Shown here one piece after another: positions 23,993 to 31,890 of a stretch of DNA of 34,232 nucleotides. A program made the translations under genes and the position numbers. The stretch spans positions 1-34,232 of the forward strand of contig NZ_AUNJ01000495.1 of the NCBI RefSeq assembly GCF_000447775.1, in the 5' to 3' direction. How positions within the stretch are numbered: position 1 is the stretch's first letter; each line of letters starts with the position of its first letter. A model generated the notes under the pieces. The model was not told the origin of the DNA and did no database searches. It worked only from the letters and a program-made list of their open reading frames with translations. This stretch comes from Bacteriovorax sp. DB6_IX. Its GTDB lineage: Bacteria > Bdellovibrionota > Bacteriovoracia > Bacteriovoracales > Bacteriovoracaceae.

Positions 23993-25374
23993 TGAAAAAA
24001 TATATCATCCTAACCCTTATCCCATTTATGGCCCAGGCCAATATAGAAAAGAGACTATTGGAACTTGACGATAGACTCACTGATATTGAAATATCTAATT
24101 CAACGAAGAAAGTTAATGTTGGAATGGAAATGCATATGTTTGCAGGTCATATTTCCAACGACAATGCCAATAATACTGGTGTTAAATATAGCGAACAAAA
24201 CTTTAAGAATAATCTTCGTTTGAAGTTTTCAGGGCGTCTCAACCAGGACTTCCAGGCCTATGCTTCACTTCAGGCCAGCTACTTCTTTAACTCACAAGTA
24301 CAAACAAGACAAAGTGAAACAGATGATATGACAGAGCCGACAAAGGGCTCAAAACCCTATGTCAGAACAGCTTACTTTGATTGGAAACTGAATAAGTACA
24401 CAGTCTTCTCTGCTGGTAGACTACCTACCACATCAGGGCCACCTGATCATATCAAACACGGAAGGGCACGTTTAGGGACTTATCCACTTGCCTCTTTTAA
24501 CTTACCTCTAGATGGACTCTCTCTTACGTTTAAGACGCCGAGATTTATCCCTCATTCTGAGCTTTCATTTAGAACGATCTATATCCATGGTGGACTTTCT
24601 GACAGTCAACAGCCTCACAAGGGAACACCATTTAATTCAACAACACCAACAAAACTTGCAAGAGGACATGATGGTTTCACTCAAATGGTTGAATTAGAAA
24701 ATAGAACACCGAATAAGTCCTTCTATGACTCACTCCTATTTATTGGACAATTCTCTTACTTAAAGATGTCATCATTTAAAGACTTCACTAGAAATGACCA
24801 GCTCTTGGCCCAGACGCTAGGAACAGTTGATAATAATATCTATCGTTTCACGACTGATGATAATCGACTGGCCAACCTACAACTTGCAACAGCTTATTTA
24901 GAAGTACAAAAGCTTCTTGGGACAAACTTCGACATCTTTTTAAGTTATATGAGATCTTGGAATAAGCCTGTTGCCAATATCAAGGCCACTGTAATCAGCA
25001 GTGCTCACGCAGGCTCACCTGTGGGAACCGAGATTGATGCAGGAAAGTTTATCAGCAATGGTGACACTCAAGGAACAAGAACTCTCTTTGGACTGCGCTA
25101 CAACTTTAAGAGTTCATTCATTGGAGCTGACTACTGGAAAACATCTTCCTTCCCTGCTCCAAATGATCTCTATTCAGATGACTTTATTCCACTAGGACTT
25201 ATAGCAGGAGAAGTTTATCACCTCTACTATACACATATGTTCTACAATAACGATCTTTCAATCAGAGTTGGTTACCAGAAAATTAACGATGAAAAAGTCT
25301 TCGGGACATTTAGCTACTCTGACAGTAATCAAAAGATCAGAACAATCTACACGGCCTTATTCGTGACCTATTAA
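23992..25374 (+). CDS. DUF3373-like outer-membrane protein at the end of the heme operon
   Basis: A 460-residue protein with a signal peptide (MKKYIILTLIPFMAQA), then a short coiled-coil-like segment (EKRLLELDDRLTDIEI) and a long series of alternating beta-strands ending in ...YTALFVTY, as in outer-membrane barrels. GRLPTTSGPPDHIKHG followed by GTYPLASFNLPLDGLSLTF resembles the DUF3373 family of putative porin-like proteins. Substrate unknown. It is translationally coupled to the small Cys protein and lies in line with hemN, so a role in moving tetrapyrroles, iron or another heme-linked solute is possible but only inferred from position. Confidence 0.78.
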   Translation: MKKYIILTLIPFMAQANIEKRLLELDDRLTDIEISNSTKKVNVGMEMHMFAGHISNDNANNTGVKYSEQNFKNNLRLKFSGRLNQDFQAYASLQASYFFNSQVQTRQSETDDMTEPTKGSKPYVRTAYFDWKLNKYTVFSAGRLPTTSGPPDHIKHGRARLGTYPLASFNLPLDGLSLTFKTPRFIPHSELSFRTIYIHGGLSDSQQPHKGTPFNSTTPTKLARGHDGFTQMVELENRTPNKSFYDSLLFIGQFSYLKMSSFKDFTRNDQLLAQTLGTVDNNIYRFTTDDNRLANLQLATAYLEVQKLLGTNFDIFLSYMRSWNKPVANIKATVISSAHAGSPVGTEIDAGKFISNGDTQGTRTLFGLRYNFKSSFIGADYWKTSSFPAPNDLYSDDFIPLGLIAGEVYHLYYTHMFYNNDLSIRVGYQKINDEKVFGTFSYSDSNQKIRTIYTALFVTY

Positions 25375-25401
25375 ATCAACTATTAAACAAAAAGCTTTCA
25401 A

Positions 25402-25420
25402 TCCCCCTCTTAGAGGGGGA
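25402..25420 (+). terminator. Hairpin after the outer-membrane protein gene
   Basis: TCCCCCTC (25402-25409) and GAGGGGGA (25413-25420) form a perfect 8-bp GC-rich stem with a 3-base loop, 27 bases after the stop codon. The following ATTATTCT is T-rich but has no continuous T-run, so termination strength is uncertain. It is the only terminator-like structure noticed at the end of the long heme operon. A weaker hairpin, GTTAGAT/ATCTAAC, lies at 25435-25457. Confidence 0.55.
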
Positions 25421-25456
25421 ATTATTCTCAGAATGTTAGATAATATCAGAATCTAA

Positions 25457-25693
25457 CAATTTTCTTCTCACCTTTCTTGGGGAAGAGATAAATGTGGATA
25501 CGCTTGTTCAGATCATGCATCTTGGACATCTCAAGGTTATCCGGCATCAACTCCATTTGAAACTAAGAAAAGTGATATGAACAGACATATTCATACTTCA
25601 AGAGATACACTTGATAATATGGGGGGAACAGCAGACCATGCTTTGAAATTTGCGAAGCTTGCTCTGGCCTATGTTATCGAGCTTGACCGCTAA
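25457..25693 (+). pseudogene. Remnant of a secreted M28-family (leucyl-type) aminopeptidase, C-terminal part
   Basis: An open frame of 78 codons that starts right after a stop codon and has no start codon or ribosome-binding site. It encodes WGRDKCGYACSDHASWTSQG, then YPASTPFETKKSDMNRHIH, TSRDTLDNMGGTADHA and a final helix KFAKLALAYVIELDR. This matches the C-terminus of Vibrio-type leucine aminopeptidases of family M28, including the two disulphide cysteines, the CSDHASW segment and the last zinc-ligand histidine (IHTSRDT). The rest of the enzyme, including the other zinc ligands, is absent. It is a deletion remnant with its own intact terminator. The region 25375-25748 otherwise holds only hairpins. 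Confidence 0.85.
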
Positions 25694-25724
25694 AAAAAAG
25701 ACCACTTCGGTGGTCTTTTTTTTT
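25692..25724. terminator. Bidirectional intrinsic terminator with UUCG loop
   Basis: GACCAC (25700-25705), the stable tetraloop TTCG, and GTGGTC (25710-25715), flanked by eight A residues on the left and nine T residues on the right. It works as a classical terminator in both directions, between the aminopeptidase remnant (plus) and the small secreted-protein gene (minus). Confidence 0.95.
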
Positions 25725-25748
25725 GCTTATTTTCTTAATTATCTCAAA

Positions 25749-26105
25749 TTAGTTACAAAGATATGAAGGCGCTGTAATTTTGAAAAGTGAGAAACCTTCA
25801 CCGTGATATCTTTCTTCGTCAAATTCAACAGTGATGATTTTTGCTGGAGAATGACCGTAATCTTCAACAACTTTTACCGTCGCTGTATACTCTAATTCCA
25901 TTCCCTGATCAATTCTGATGACTTCGATATTTGTCACTGTGACGACTGTCTCTGCATCTTCAAAAGCAGCTGAACACTCTTTCTTAAGTGTCTTTGTTAA
26001 GTAAGACTTAACAGAGGCATCTGCGTTTTGAGTGTTGTAATTGAAGTTAACATTACCAGCAAATGCGAATGCTGAAATAAGTGAAACTAAGATTAGTTTT
26101 TTCAT
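25749..26105 (-). CDS. Small secreted protein, unknown function
   Basis: A 118-residue protein with a textbook signal peptide (MKKLILVSLISAFAFAG). The mature part is about 100 residues, mixed helix and beta-strand, with cysteines in KKECSAAF and at the C-terminal YLCN that could pair. No family is recognised. The ribosome-binding site AGGGGA lies 7 bases before the ATG, but it is buried in a hairpin within a complex leader (26113-26177), so expression is probably controlled at translation. The gene ends 24 bases from the bidirectional terminator. Confidence 0.8.
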   Translation of the reverse strand: MKKLILVSLISAFAFAGNVNFNYNTQNADASVKSYLTKTLKKECSAAFEDAETVVTVTNIEVIRIDQGMELEYTATVKVVEDYGHSPAKIITVEFDEERYHGEGFSLFKITAPSYLCN

Positions 26106-26112
26106 GATTTTC

Positions 26113-26177
26113 TCCCCTAAGATTGATTGAGGGGAATCTAGCGCAAAGAGAATCTCAAAGCAATCAATCTTTGCGCT
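26113..26177 (-). promoter_or_regulatory. Structured RNA leader with kissing loops and a sequestered ribosome-binding site
   Basis: In the minus-strand transcript, hairpin 1 is AGCGCAAAGA (26177-26168) paired perfectly with TCTTTGCGCT (26149-26140). Hairpin 2 is TCCCCT (26135-26130) paired with AGGGGA (26118-26113), which is the ribosome-binding site itself. The loop of hairpin 1 contains TTGATTG (26167-26161), and the loop of hairpin 2 contains its exact complement CAATCAA (26129-26123). A loop-loop pairing could lock or alternate with the two stems. No T-run follows hairpin 1, so it is not a terminator. Regulation is inferred from base-pairing only. Confidence 0.6.
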
Positions 26178-26227
26178 CCTAACAAAACTCTAATAAATCC
26201 CAATGGGTTTTCAATATATTAGAGAAA

Positions 26228-26995
26228 TTAGAAAGACATAGAAATTGGACAATGATCACTCCCCAAGATTTCGGGATGATGAGTACACTCACTTACCTTT
26301 CCTACAAACTTTGCTGTGCACCAAAAATAATCAATTCTCCAGCCAATATTTCTAGCGCGACAGTCACCACGATATGTCCACCAAGTGTAGTGACCATTTT
26401 CACCAGGGTTAAAGTGGCGAAAAAGATCAACAAAGCCTTGCTCTTGAAACTCATCCATCCACTCTCTTTCAATAGGAAGAAAGCCCGTTGATTTCTTATT
26501 TGTTTTAGGATTGGCCAAGTCAATTTCATGATGGGCCGTATTGTAATCACCGGTAATGATAACTTCCTTACCAGTTTTCTCTTTCAATTCTAGTGCCTGA
26601 CGGGCCACCTCTCGACTAAATTCCAACTTATAAGGAACACGACTATGATCTCTCTTTCCATTAGGAAAGTAGCAATTAAAGAGAATAAAATTATCAAACT
26701 CAGATATAAGAGTTCGCCCCTCACAATCAAACTCTTCGATTCCAAGCCCAACTGTATGTTTCACATTCACCCCTTTTCTGACCCAAGTCGCAACACCAGA
26801 ATAGCCTTTCTTCTGTGCAGGGGCATAAATGGCCTCGTGATTTTCCGGATGAACAAGTTGATCAGAGAGTTGCTCTGGAAGGGCCTTTGTCTCTTGTAGA
26901 CAAATAATATCTGGATTCTGCTCCAGGTACCAGTCGTAGAATCCCTTCTTTTCACAGGCCCTTAGACCTGCCACATTCCATGAGGCTATTTGCAT
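26228..26995 (-). CDS. xth: Exodeoxyribonuclease III
   Basis: This Mg-dependent AP endonuclease and 3'-5' exonuclease acts in base-excision repair. From ATG 26995, which has GGAG 6 bases upstream, the protein has 255 residues; an in-frame TTG at 27007 overlaps that ribosome-binding site and is rejected. Motifs in order are ASWNVAGLRA, CLQETK (catalytic Glu), GYSGVATWVRKG, LFNCYFPNGKRD, ITGDYNTAHHEIDL (catalytic Asp and Asn), GWRIDYFW and GSDHCPI (catalytic Asp-His). All active-site residues are present and the length matches the family. It follows the subtilase gene by 27 bases in the same direction. Confidence 0.96.
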   Translation of the reverse strand: MQIASWNVAGLRACEKKGFYDWYLEQNPDIICLQETKALPEQLSDQLVHPENHEAIYAPAQKKGYSGVATWVRKGVNVKHTVGLGIEEFDCEGRTLISEFDNFILFNCYFPNGKRDHSRVPYKLEFSREVARQALELKEKTGKEVIITGDYNTAHHEIDLANPKTNKKSTGFLPIEREWMDEFQEQGFVDLFRHFNPGENGHYTWWTYRGDCRARNIGWRIDYFWCTAKFVGKVSECTHHPEILGSDHCPISMSF

Positions 26996-27022
26996 TGATA
27001 TCTCCAATTAATCTTTTAAATC

Positions 27023-28546
27023 TTATCTGTAGAGAACATCATAGATATATTCTACAACATCCTCTCTGGCGTATTTTAAACTATGATTTAAGTAATCGAC
27101 TACCGTTGGATCGAGATTTTCTCCATATCTCACTAAAAAACTGCTCAGCCAATAAGGACTTAGCTTTGAGTCGTGAACCAGCATACTCGCTAAACTCAAT
27201 TGATATTTTTTATCGAAGTAATGCTGATAGCGAAAATAGCTATCAAAGAAACGCTCCTCTTTTAGAACCGCTATCGCACTATCTTGAAGCTCCTTGCGAA
27301 GCGTGTTATCTAATTGAAAACCTCTTGCCATATGGTGGGCAAATTCAGCATTCTTTTCAAAACCATAATGTGTGTAGAACTGTGCTAGCTTCTGCCAATC
27401 CTCTGCTCTATTTTCTAAGAGTGTTTTCTTTCTAAGGAGCATAAGGTGAGCTTTTCTTTCTTCACAACCGGCACTTTCATCATAGATTGAATCGGTATTA
27501 ATTTGTGAAGAAGAAAATATATAGTTCTCATCATTATTGAGTTCTAGTTCAACACACTCTTGCTTGTCTTGGGTGACTAGCTTGTTTTGGCATTTTGTCG
27601 CAACCTTAAATGCAACTCGAAAGGCCTTGTAGCCATTAAATAGCCCAGGCGCATTCTTATCTTCATTGACTTGTTCAAAACTAGGAAGAGCTGTCTTCTT
27701 TAAGAGTGAAGTATATTGATCAATTCTTATCTCAGGAAGAATTGAAATAATATTAATCGCATTTGCCGCAACTAAAGGAGTAGCGCCAGAAGTTCCTCCA
27801 AAATGATTATGTCTTCCTTTTCCATCTATACTTGCCTGCATATCATCGGCCGGAGAAAGAATCACAACATTATCAGATATTTGGGAAAAGGCTGACTGTA
27901 AACCACTTGGCGCATAACTTCCAACCAGTATCGCCCCCGAATTATCCTCAACCTCTGAAATTGAAGTTGGATAATCATTTCCTGCCGCTAAGAACCACAT
28001 GACATTATTATCTCGTGCCTTAAAAGACTGTTCTTGAATCTCTAGACTATTTGACCAACCATAGGAATTGGAAATAACACGAGGATAAATTCCACTCTCT
28101 TGGTACTTCTCAAATTCTTCAACATAGACTCGAGAAAAATAGACATTTCTCAAGGCCATATAATCGGCCTTATCAGTTGAACCATAGTGACTTGGGCCAT
28201 TAATAATATTGGCCACATTAGTCCCATGATGCCCCACCATCACACGACGAGTCGCATTCTTCTTATCGACTCGAATATCATCTGAAACATTTATAAATTC
28301 TCTTTCAAAACCTGAATCATAGAGGGCCACCTTAACATCACTGGCCCAAGGAATTTTTGTCATTTCACTCTTAACAAGATCAGATCCAGAATACTCCTGA
28401 CTCCAAAAAACAGAGAGCTTCTTCTTTCCAAGTACCAATGGCGCTTGTCCCGAGTCGGCGACAAGTTGGCACGAATTTGCCTGTGAATTGAGTAGTGGAA
28501 TACATAATAGTGCCGAAACCAATAAGAATTTAGAATATCTATTCAC
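27023..28546 (-). CDS. Secreted subtilisin-like (S8) serine protease
   Basis: An exported protease. The start is placed at GTG 28546, which has AGGAG 7 bases upstream and gives MNRYSKFLLVSALLCIPLLN as a signal peptide; the longer frame to 28606 would overlap the upstream gene by 68 bases. In this numbering (507 residues) the catalytic triad is D77 in ALYDSGFE, H107 in GHHGTNVANI and S253 in GGTSGATPLVA, with the oxyanion Asn in AAGND (N190). GTSGATP replaces the commoner GTSMAAP. After the protease domain, about 190 residues hold two cysteines and a run of helical repeats of unknown function. It overlaps the trypsin-like gene by 8 bases, so the two proteases are co-produced. Confidence 0.9.
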   Translation of the reverse strand: MNRYSKFLLVSALLCIPLLNSQANSCQLVADSGQAPLVLGKKKLSVFWSQEYSGSDLVKSEMTKIPWASDVKVALYDSGFEREFINVSDDIRVDKKNATRRVMVGHHGTNVANIINGPSHYGSTDKADYMALRNVYFSRVYVEEFEKYQESGIYPRVISNSYGWSNSLEIQEQSFKARDNNVMWFLAAGNDYPTSISEVEDNSGAILVGSYAPSGLQSAFSQISDNVVILSPADDMQASIDGKGRHNHFGGTSGATPLVAANAINIISILPEIRIDQYTSLLKKTALPSFEQVNEDKNAPGLFNGYKAFRVAFKVATKCQNKLVTQDKQECVELELNNDENYIFSSSQINTDSIYDESAGCEERKAHLMLLRKKTLLENRAEDWQKLAQFYTHYGFEKNAEFAHHMARGFQLDNTLRKELQDSAIAVLKEERFFDSYFRYQHYFDKKYQLSLASMLVHDSKLSPYWLSSFLVRYGENLDPTVVDYLNHSLKYAREDVVEYIYDVLYR

Positions 28547-29531
28547 AACCACTCTCCTGACGTTGAACTTGTGACTGTTCAATGACTTTATTTTGTAATT
28601 CTTCAATTAAAGAAATATTAAAGGCTTTTGATGCTCCACAATCACGAGGGTTTTGACAGGCCTCAGAGAATCGATAACAAGCATTTTCCTTGTCTAAGAC
28701 AAGAGACCCCTTGAGTCCATGAGTATGAATGCCAACGACCATTTTTGTGGCCTCATCAATAATTGGCCCACCAGAGCTTCCAAAGAATGTATCAACTTGA
28801 TTGAGAAGCCATCTCTTATCATTGGATAATTCAAAGAATTGGCCATCTGTGGATGCTCTCAAGGTTAGACCCAATGGAAAACCTATCGTCGAGATAGCAT
28901 TTCCATACTTTAAATCTTGAATATTTAAAAGTTTCAAAGGTTCTCGATCGCTCACTTCTCTATTGAGCTTAATGAGAGCGTAGTCACCGTCATCATCCAA
29001 CTTGTAATCGACAATGCTCTGACACTTATAGGCCTTCTCTCTTTCTATGCGAGCAATAACAGAAGATTCACCTTGAAATGCCGAATCATTCAAGTCAAAA
29101 ATATATTCACTATTTTCACAGACTTCCTCTTTAGTACTTCCCAATTGTGGATCAACAAGACAATGTCCTGCGGTTAGAAGAAGGTCTTTACCCACGAGAA
29201 ATGAAGTACAGCGAATTCCGGCCCTTTGAGAATTTAAGCTATCATCACACATGCGATAAGCACTCGCTAAAGTTTCTCCACGAAAAAGAAGATGATCTCT
29301 TTGATGGTCAACATCCATCACTCGATGCGAAGACACAACCGCCGCAACCGACTTTGCCAATTCTGTTAGGTCACGATTTTCGAGTTCCTCAACTTTTGAG
29401 ATATTATTATCCCCATAGATAATGGCCTGAGGAGCTAAGCAAGAGGCCGCAGAGCTCACCTTATTTACAGGTCGATCCATCTCGCAACTTGCCAATGTCA
29501 GTATAAAAAAAGCACTTAGAAAAATACGCAT
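28539..29531 (-). CDS. Trypsin/V8-like (S1) serine protease, predicted lipoprotein
   Basis: The 330-residue protein starts MRIFLSAFFILTLASCEMD, with a lipobox ending at C16, so it should be anchored by lipid in the envelope. The S1 triad is complete: H123 in LTAGHC, D183 in DGDYALIKL and S253 in FFGSSGGPIIDE, followed by VVGIHTHG. Extra cysteines at 31, 95, 108, 124 and 138 suggest disulphides. No strong ribosome-binding site is seen before the ATG. Its last codons overlap the subtilase start, giving a two-protease operon. One protease could process the other, but that is inference. Confidence 0.9.
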   Translation of the reverse strand: MRIFLSAFFILTLASCEMDRPVNKVSSAASCLAPQAIIYGDNNISKVEELENRDLTELAKSVAAVVSSHRVMDVDHQRDHLLFRGETLASAYRMCDDSLNSQRAGIRCTSFLVGKDLLLTAGHCLVDPQLGSTKEEVCENSEYIFDLNDSAFQGESSVIARIEREKAYKCQSIVDYKLDDDGDYALIKLNREVSDREPLKLLNIQDLKYGNAISTIGFPLGLTLRASTDGQFFELSNDKRWLLNQVDTFFGSSGGPIIDEATKMVVGIHTHGLKGSLVLDKENACYRFSEACQNPRDCGASKAFNISLIEELQNKVIEQSQVQRQESGCE

Positions 29532-29733
29532 GAGACTAATCTAACAAAGCTTCAGTCAAGTTTGTTTTCCTTTGTAATTACACCACAGAGTGTCAAAAAA
29601 CTGGACAGCGAATTGCCATATAAATTCGGACACTTAGGATCATTTCAGAGCATTTTTCTAGGTGTCTAAGTTTTGTCCAAAGCAAAACCATATTTTTTAG
29701 GCCATAACCTCAATATAAAAACTTGGAGGTTTT

Positions 29734-30264
29734 ATGAAATCATTATTAGTTTTATTACTTATGACATTTTCAACTCTCTCATTTGCTGGAAAGCACGAAC
29801 AACTACCTACTGTCTCTCAAGTAGAAGTCGAAAGATATGTAGGTAAATGGTACGCCCATGCGGCCCTCCCACAATTCTTTACAAGAACATGTGTGGCCCA
29901 AACAGCAGAATATGAAATAATCGCCCCTGAAAAAATCAGCGTATACAATGTTTGCATCAAGAAGAATGGTAAAACAAAAGACATCGAAGGACAGGCAGTT
30001 GTCACTAACTCCCTAACAAATGCCGAACTAGAAGTAACTTTTAACCAATTCTGGACAAGACTATTCAAAGTTAAAGGTGACTACAATATTCTTGCTCTTG
30101 ATAAAGACTATGATTACGTTATGGTTGGATCAAATAATAGAAAGTCACTGTGGATTATGTCACGTAGTGAGGAGAAGATCCCTACAGAGATCTACAACAG
30201 CTACATCGAGTTGGCGAATAAGCTTGGATTTAAAACTAGCAAACTCGTTATCTCAAAATTCTAA
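29734..30264 (+). CDS. Exported lipocalin family protein
   Basis: Lipocalins are small beta-barrel carriers of lipids and other hydrophobic molecules. The 176-residue protein has a signal peptide (MKSLLVLLLMTFSTLSFAG) and the lipocalin start motif VGKWY (36-40). A cysteine pair (TRTCVAQ, VYNVCIK) and the late motif YVMVGSNNRKSLWIMSR match the Y-x-V-x-G...LWILSR of bacterial Blc. Unlike E. coli Blc it lacks a lipobox, so it should be periplasmic or secreted. A strong TTGGAGG precedes the ATG. The end overlaps the converging EEP gene by 12 bases. The 202-base gap upstream holds only weak inverted repeats. Confidence 0.93.
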   Translation: MKSLLVLLLMTFSTLSFAGKHEQLPTVSQVEVERYVGKWYAHAALPQFFTRTCVAQTAEYEIIAPEKISVYNVCIKKNGKTKDIEGQAVVTNSLTNAELEVTFNQFWTRLFKVKGDYNILALDKDYDYVMVGSNNRKSLWIMSRSEEKIPTEIYNSYIELANKLGFKTSKLVISKF

Positions 30265-30930
30265 TTCACAAACTATAGGGAAATGATCAGAGCTCAATTC
30301 TTCTACCACTTGGTATGACTTGGATCTGATCTTTCCCTTTGCTATAAAGCGATCAAGTCTACGACTTCCCTCTTTCTCAAATTTATTTTCAAACGCCATC
30401 TGATTTCTATCGATATCAAAGGTAAAGCTCTTATCACTCTGACCAAAATCGATAAAGTTCTCACAAATATAACTATTTTCAAGATCATCATCACCGAAAT
30501 TAAAATCACCGCAGATAACAAAATCTCTCTTTGCTAAAGAGTGAATATGCTTAAGTTGTCTAATGCGTAACTCAGTATCTTCTAACATACTTTCTAAGTG
30601 AACACAGAATAGCTGAAGCTCACAATCACAGTGTTCAACAACCACATAGGGAGCAACTCGTTTAAGATTTGAAGGTAATGTCAAAATACCTTGATCTCTT
30701 ATCTCTATCCGGCTCAAGATAATACAGCGATATGACTGCTCTTGATTGAGATGAAAGAACTTATAGGACTTTTTTAGACAACTATCTTCTAACAATCTTA
30801 TAAAGGCCGGGGTGACTTCTTGGAGACAAACGAACTCACAATCAAGTTTTTCAATGGCCTCAATAATTCTGGGATAACGTATGACACCTGAATCATCATC
30901 AAAGTAGATATTCCACGATAATATTTTCAT
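30253..30930 (-). CDS. Endonuclease/exonuclease/phosphatase (EEP) family protein
   Basis: A 225-residue cytoplasmic hydrolase of the EEP superfamily (DNase I/exonuclease III fold), without a signal peptide. Motifs in order are ILSWNIYFDDD, CLQEVTPAF (metal-binding Glu), FCVHLES, ICGDFNFGDDD (catalytic Asp and Asn), RRLDRFIAKG and SSDHFPIVCELEF (catalytic Asp-His). The short length and lack of extra loops suggest a small phosphodiesterase or nuclease. Some relatives act on tyrosyl-DNA adducts, others on nucleotides or lipids, so the substrate is open. It is distinct from the exonuclease III gene in this window. It converges on the lipocalin gene with a 12-base coding overlap. Confidence 0.85.
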   Translation of the reverse strand: MKILSWNIYFDDDSGVIRYPRIIEAIEKLDCEFVCLQEVTPAFIRLLEDSCLKKSYKFFHLNQEQSYRCIILSRIEIRDQGILTLPSNLKRVAPYVVVEHCDCELQLFCVHLESMLEDTELRIRQLKHIHSLAKRDFVICGDFNFGDDDLENSYICENFIDFGQSDKSFTFDIDRNQMAFENKFEKEGSRRLDRFIAKGKIRSKSYQVVEELSSDHFPIVCELEF

Positions 30931-31046
30931 AAGATTAATTCTAACCTTAAAAAAGATCTACGTGATGAGGCAAAGCTTTCACATAGCGTCGCCAGAATAC
31001 GCTTTAAGGTAAAATAGAACTAATCTACAACAAAAGGATATAACCG

Positions 31047-31511
31047 ATGAAAAAGCTCATTTTACTTTCGTCACTACTCTTAACGAGCTCAAGCTTCGCC
31101 CTTAACTTTGAAGATCTCCACGGTTGCTATAAGACAATTGATGTCAATGGAACTGCTCGCCAACATGGACCTGTTGATTGGAGAAATCAAACCTTAATTG
31201 AAGAATTAGGAAATCGAACATATAAGGATATTGAAACACGTAAGGATATTTCAACTTCTTCGTTAACAATATTCGAAGGGTTTAATGATCCTTACTATCG
31301 TTACAACCCTTTTGTAATGATGCATGGAAAAGGTGAAATGATTGAGTCAGAAAATTCATTTGAATACACAGTTGATGAAGACTTCTTGATGAGCTCTTAC
31401 GGTATTTACAAGAAAGTCGATCACTATATCAATATTAAAATGACTGAAGATGAACTTGGAGTTATCCATGGAAGAGCTCAGTATATTTTTGTCGACTTGA
31501 TAGTGAAATAG
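31047..31511 (+). CDS. Secreted protein, unknown, probably cut short by a frameshift
   Basis: A 154-residue product as read, with a signal peptide (MKKLILLSSLLLTSSSFA) and a beta-rich mature part with one cysteine (HGCYKTIDVNG). No family recognised. AAAGGA lies 10 bases before the ATG. The zero frame stops at TAG 31509, but the -1 frame continues as good coding sequence for another 120 codons to TAG 31877. The join falls at or near the five-T run at 31486-31490. One missing base there would give a protein of roughly 278 residues. Whether the short form is functional cannot be told. Confidence 0.7.
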   Translation: MKKLILLSSLLLTSSSFALNFEDLHGCYKTIDVNGTARQHGPVDWRNQTLIEELGNRTYKDIETRKDISTSSLTIFEGFNDPYYRYNPFVMMHGKGEMIESENSFEYTVDEDFLMSSYGIYKKVDHYINIKMTEDELGVIHGRAQYIFVDLIVK

Positions 31512-31879
31512 AAACGAATAGAAGAATAAACTTTTCTCAAAGAGAAGAAAAATATTCTAAGCTTACAATTATCGATGACTGGCTCTATCCCGACACAAGA
31601 CCTGATCAGTTTGAAGAATACCCTCTTGGTATTCAATATCTCAACAACGCCCCCATTGAAATTTCAATACGAAATGGATATATCAATATCCAATTTGGAA
31701 AGTATTATACAAGAGTTGAGAATCAATTAGGAAAGATAGTTGAATCGAATCTTCTTGCTCCCAATGTCTATGATAATGGACGTTGTTCTACCATAATCGA
31801 TAGAAGAACAAATAAACTCATTCCAGAAATCCAAGTTTTTCATGGAAAAGATCTCAAAAAGAAAATCATCTCTTACTAG
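31490..31879 (+). pseudogene. Displaced (-1 frame) C-terminal half of the preceding secreted protein
   Basis: This frame is open from 31454 to TAG 31877-31879 and has no ATG, GTG or TTG suitable as a start. It encodes CRLDSEIETNRRINFSQRE, then IIDDWLYPDTRPDQFEEYP, GIQYLNNAPIEISIRNGYIN and, near the end, DNGRCSTIIDRRTNKLIPE. Composition and hydrophobic spacing are those of genuine protein. It fills the otherwise empty 379 bases up to the next gene, whose ribosome-binding site follows directly. It may alternatively be the remnant of a separate gene that lost its 5' end. Confidence 0.65.
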
Positions 31880-31890
31880 GAATTATAACC

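Noticed and set aside
26138-26177. Hairpin AGCGCAAAGA/TCTTTGCGCT as a terminator of exonuclease III
   Set aside because: No T-run follows on the minus strand, and its loop pairs with the hairpin over the next gene's ribosome-binding site, so a leader role fits better.
28547-28606. Longer start for the subtilase
   Set aside because: It overlaps the trypsin-like gene by 68 bases and puts 20 polar residues before the signal peptide; GTG 28546 has AGGAG at ideal spacing.
29590-29690. Inverted repeats (CGAATT/AATTCG; ACTTAG/CTAAGT; GACAC/GTGTC) upstream of the lipocalin
   Set aside because: Arms are short and mutually incompatible, and no clear promoter or known fold emerges; noted only as a possible control region.
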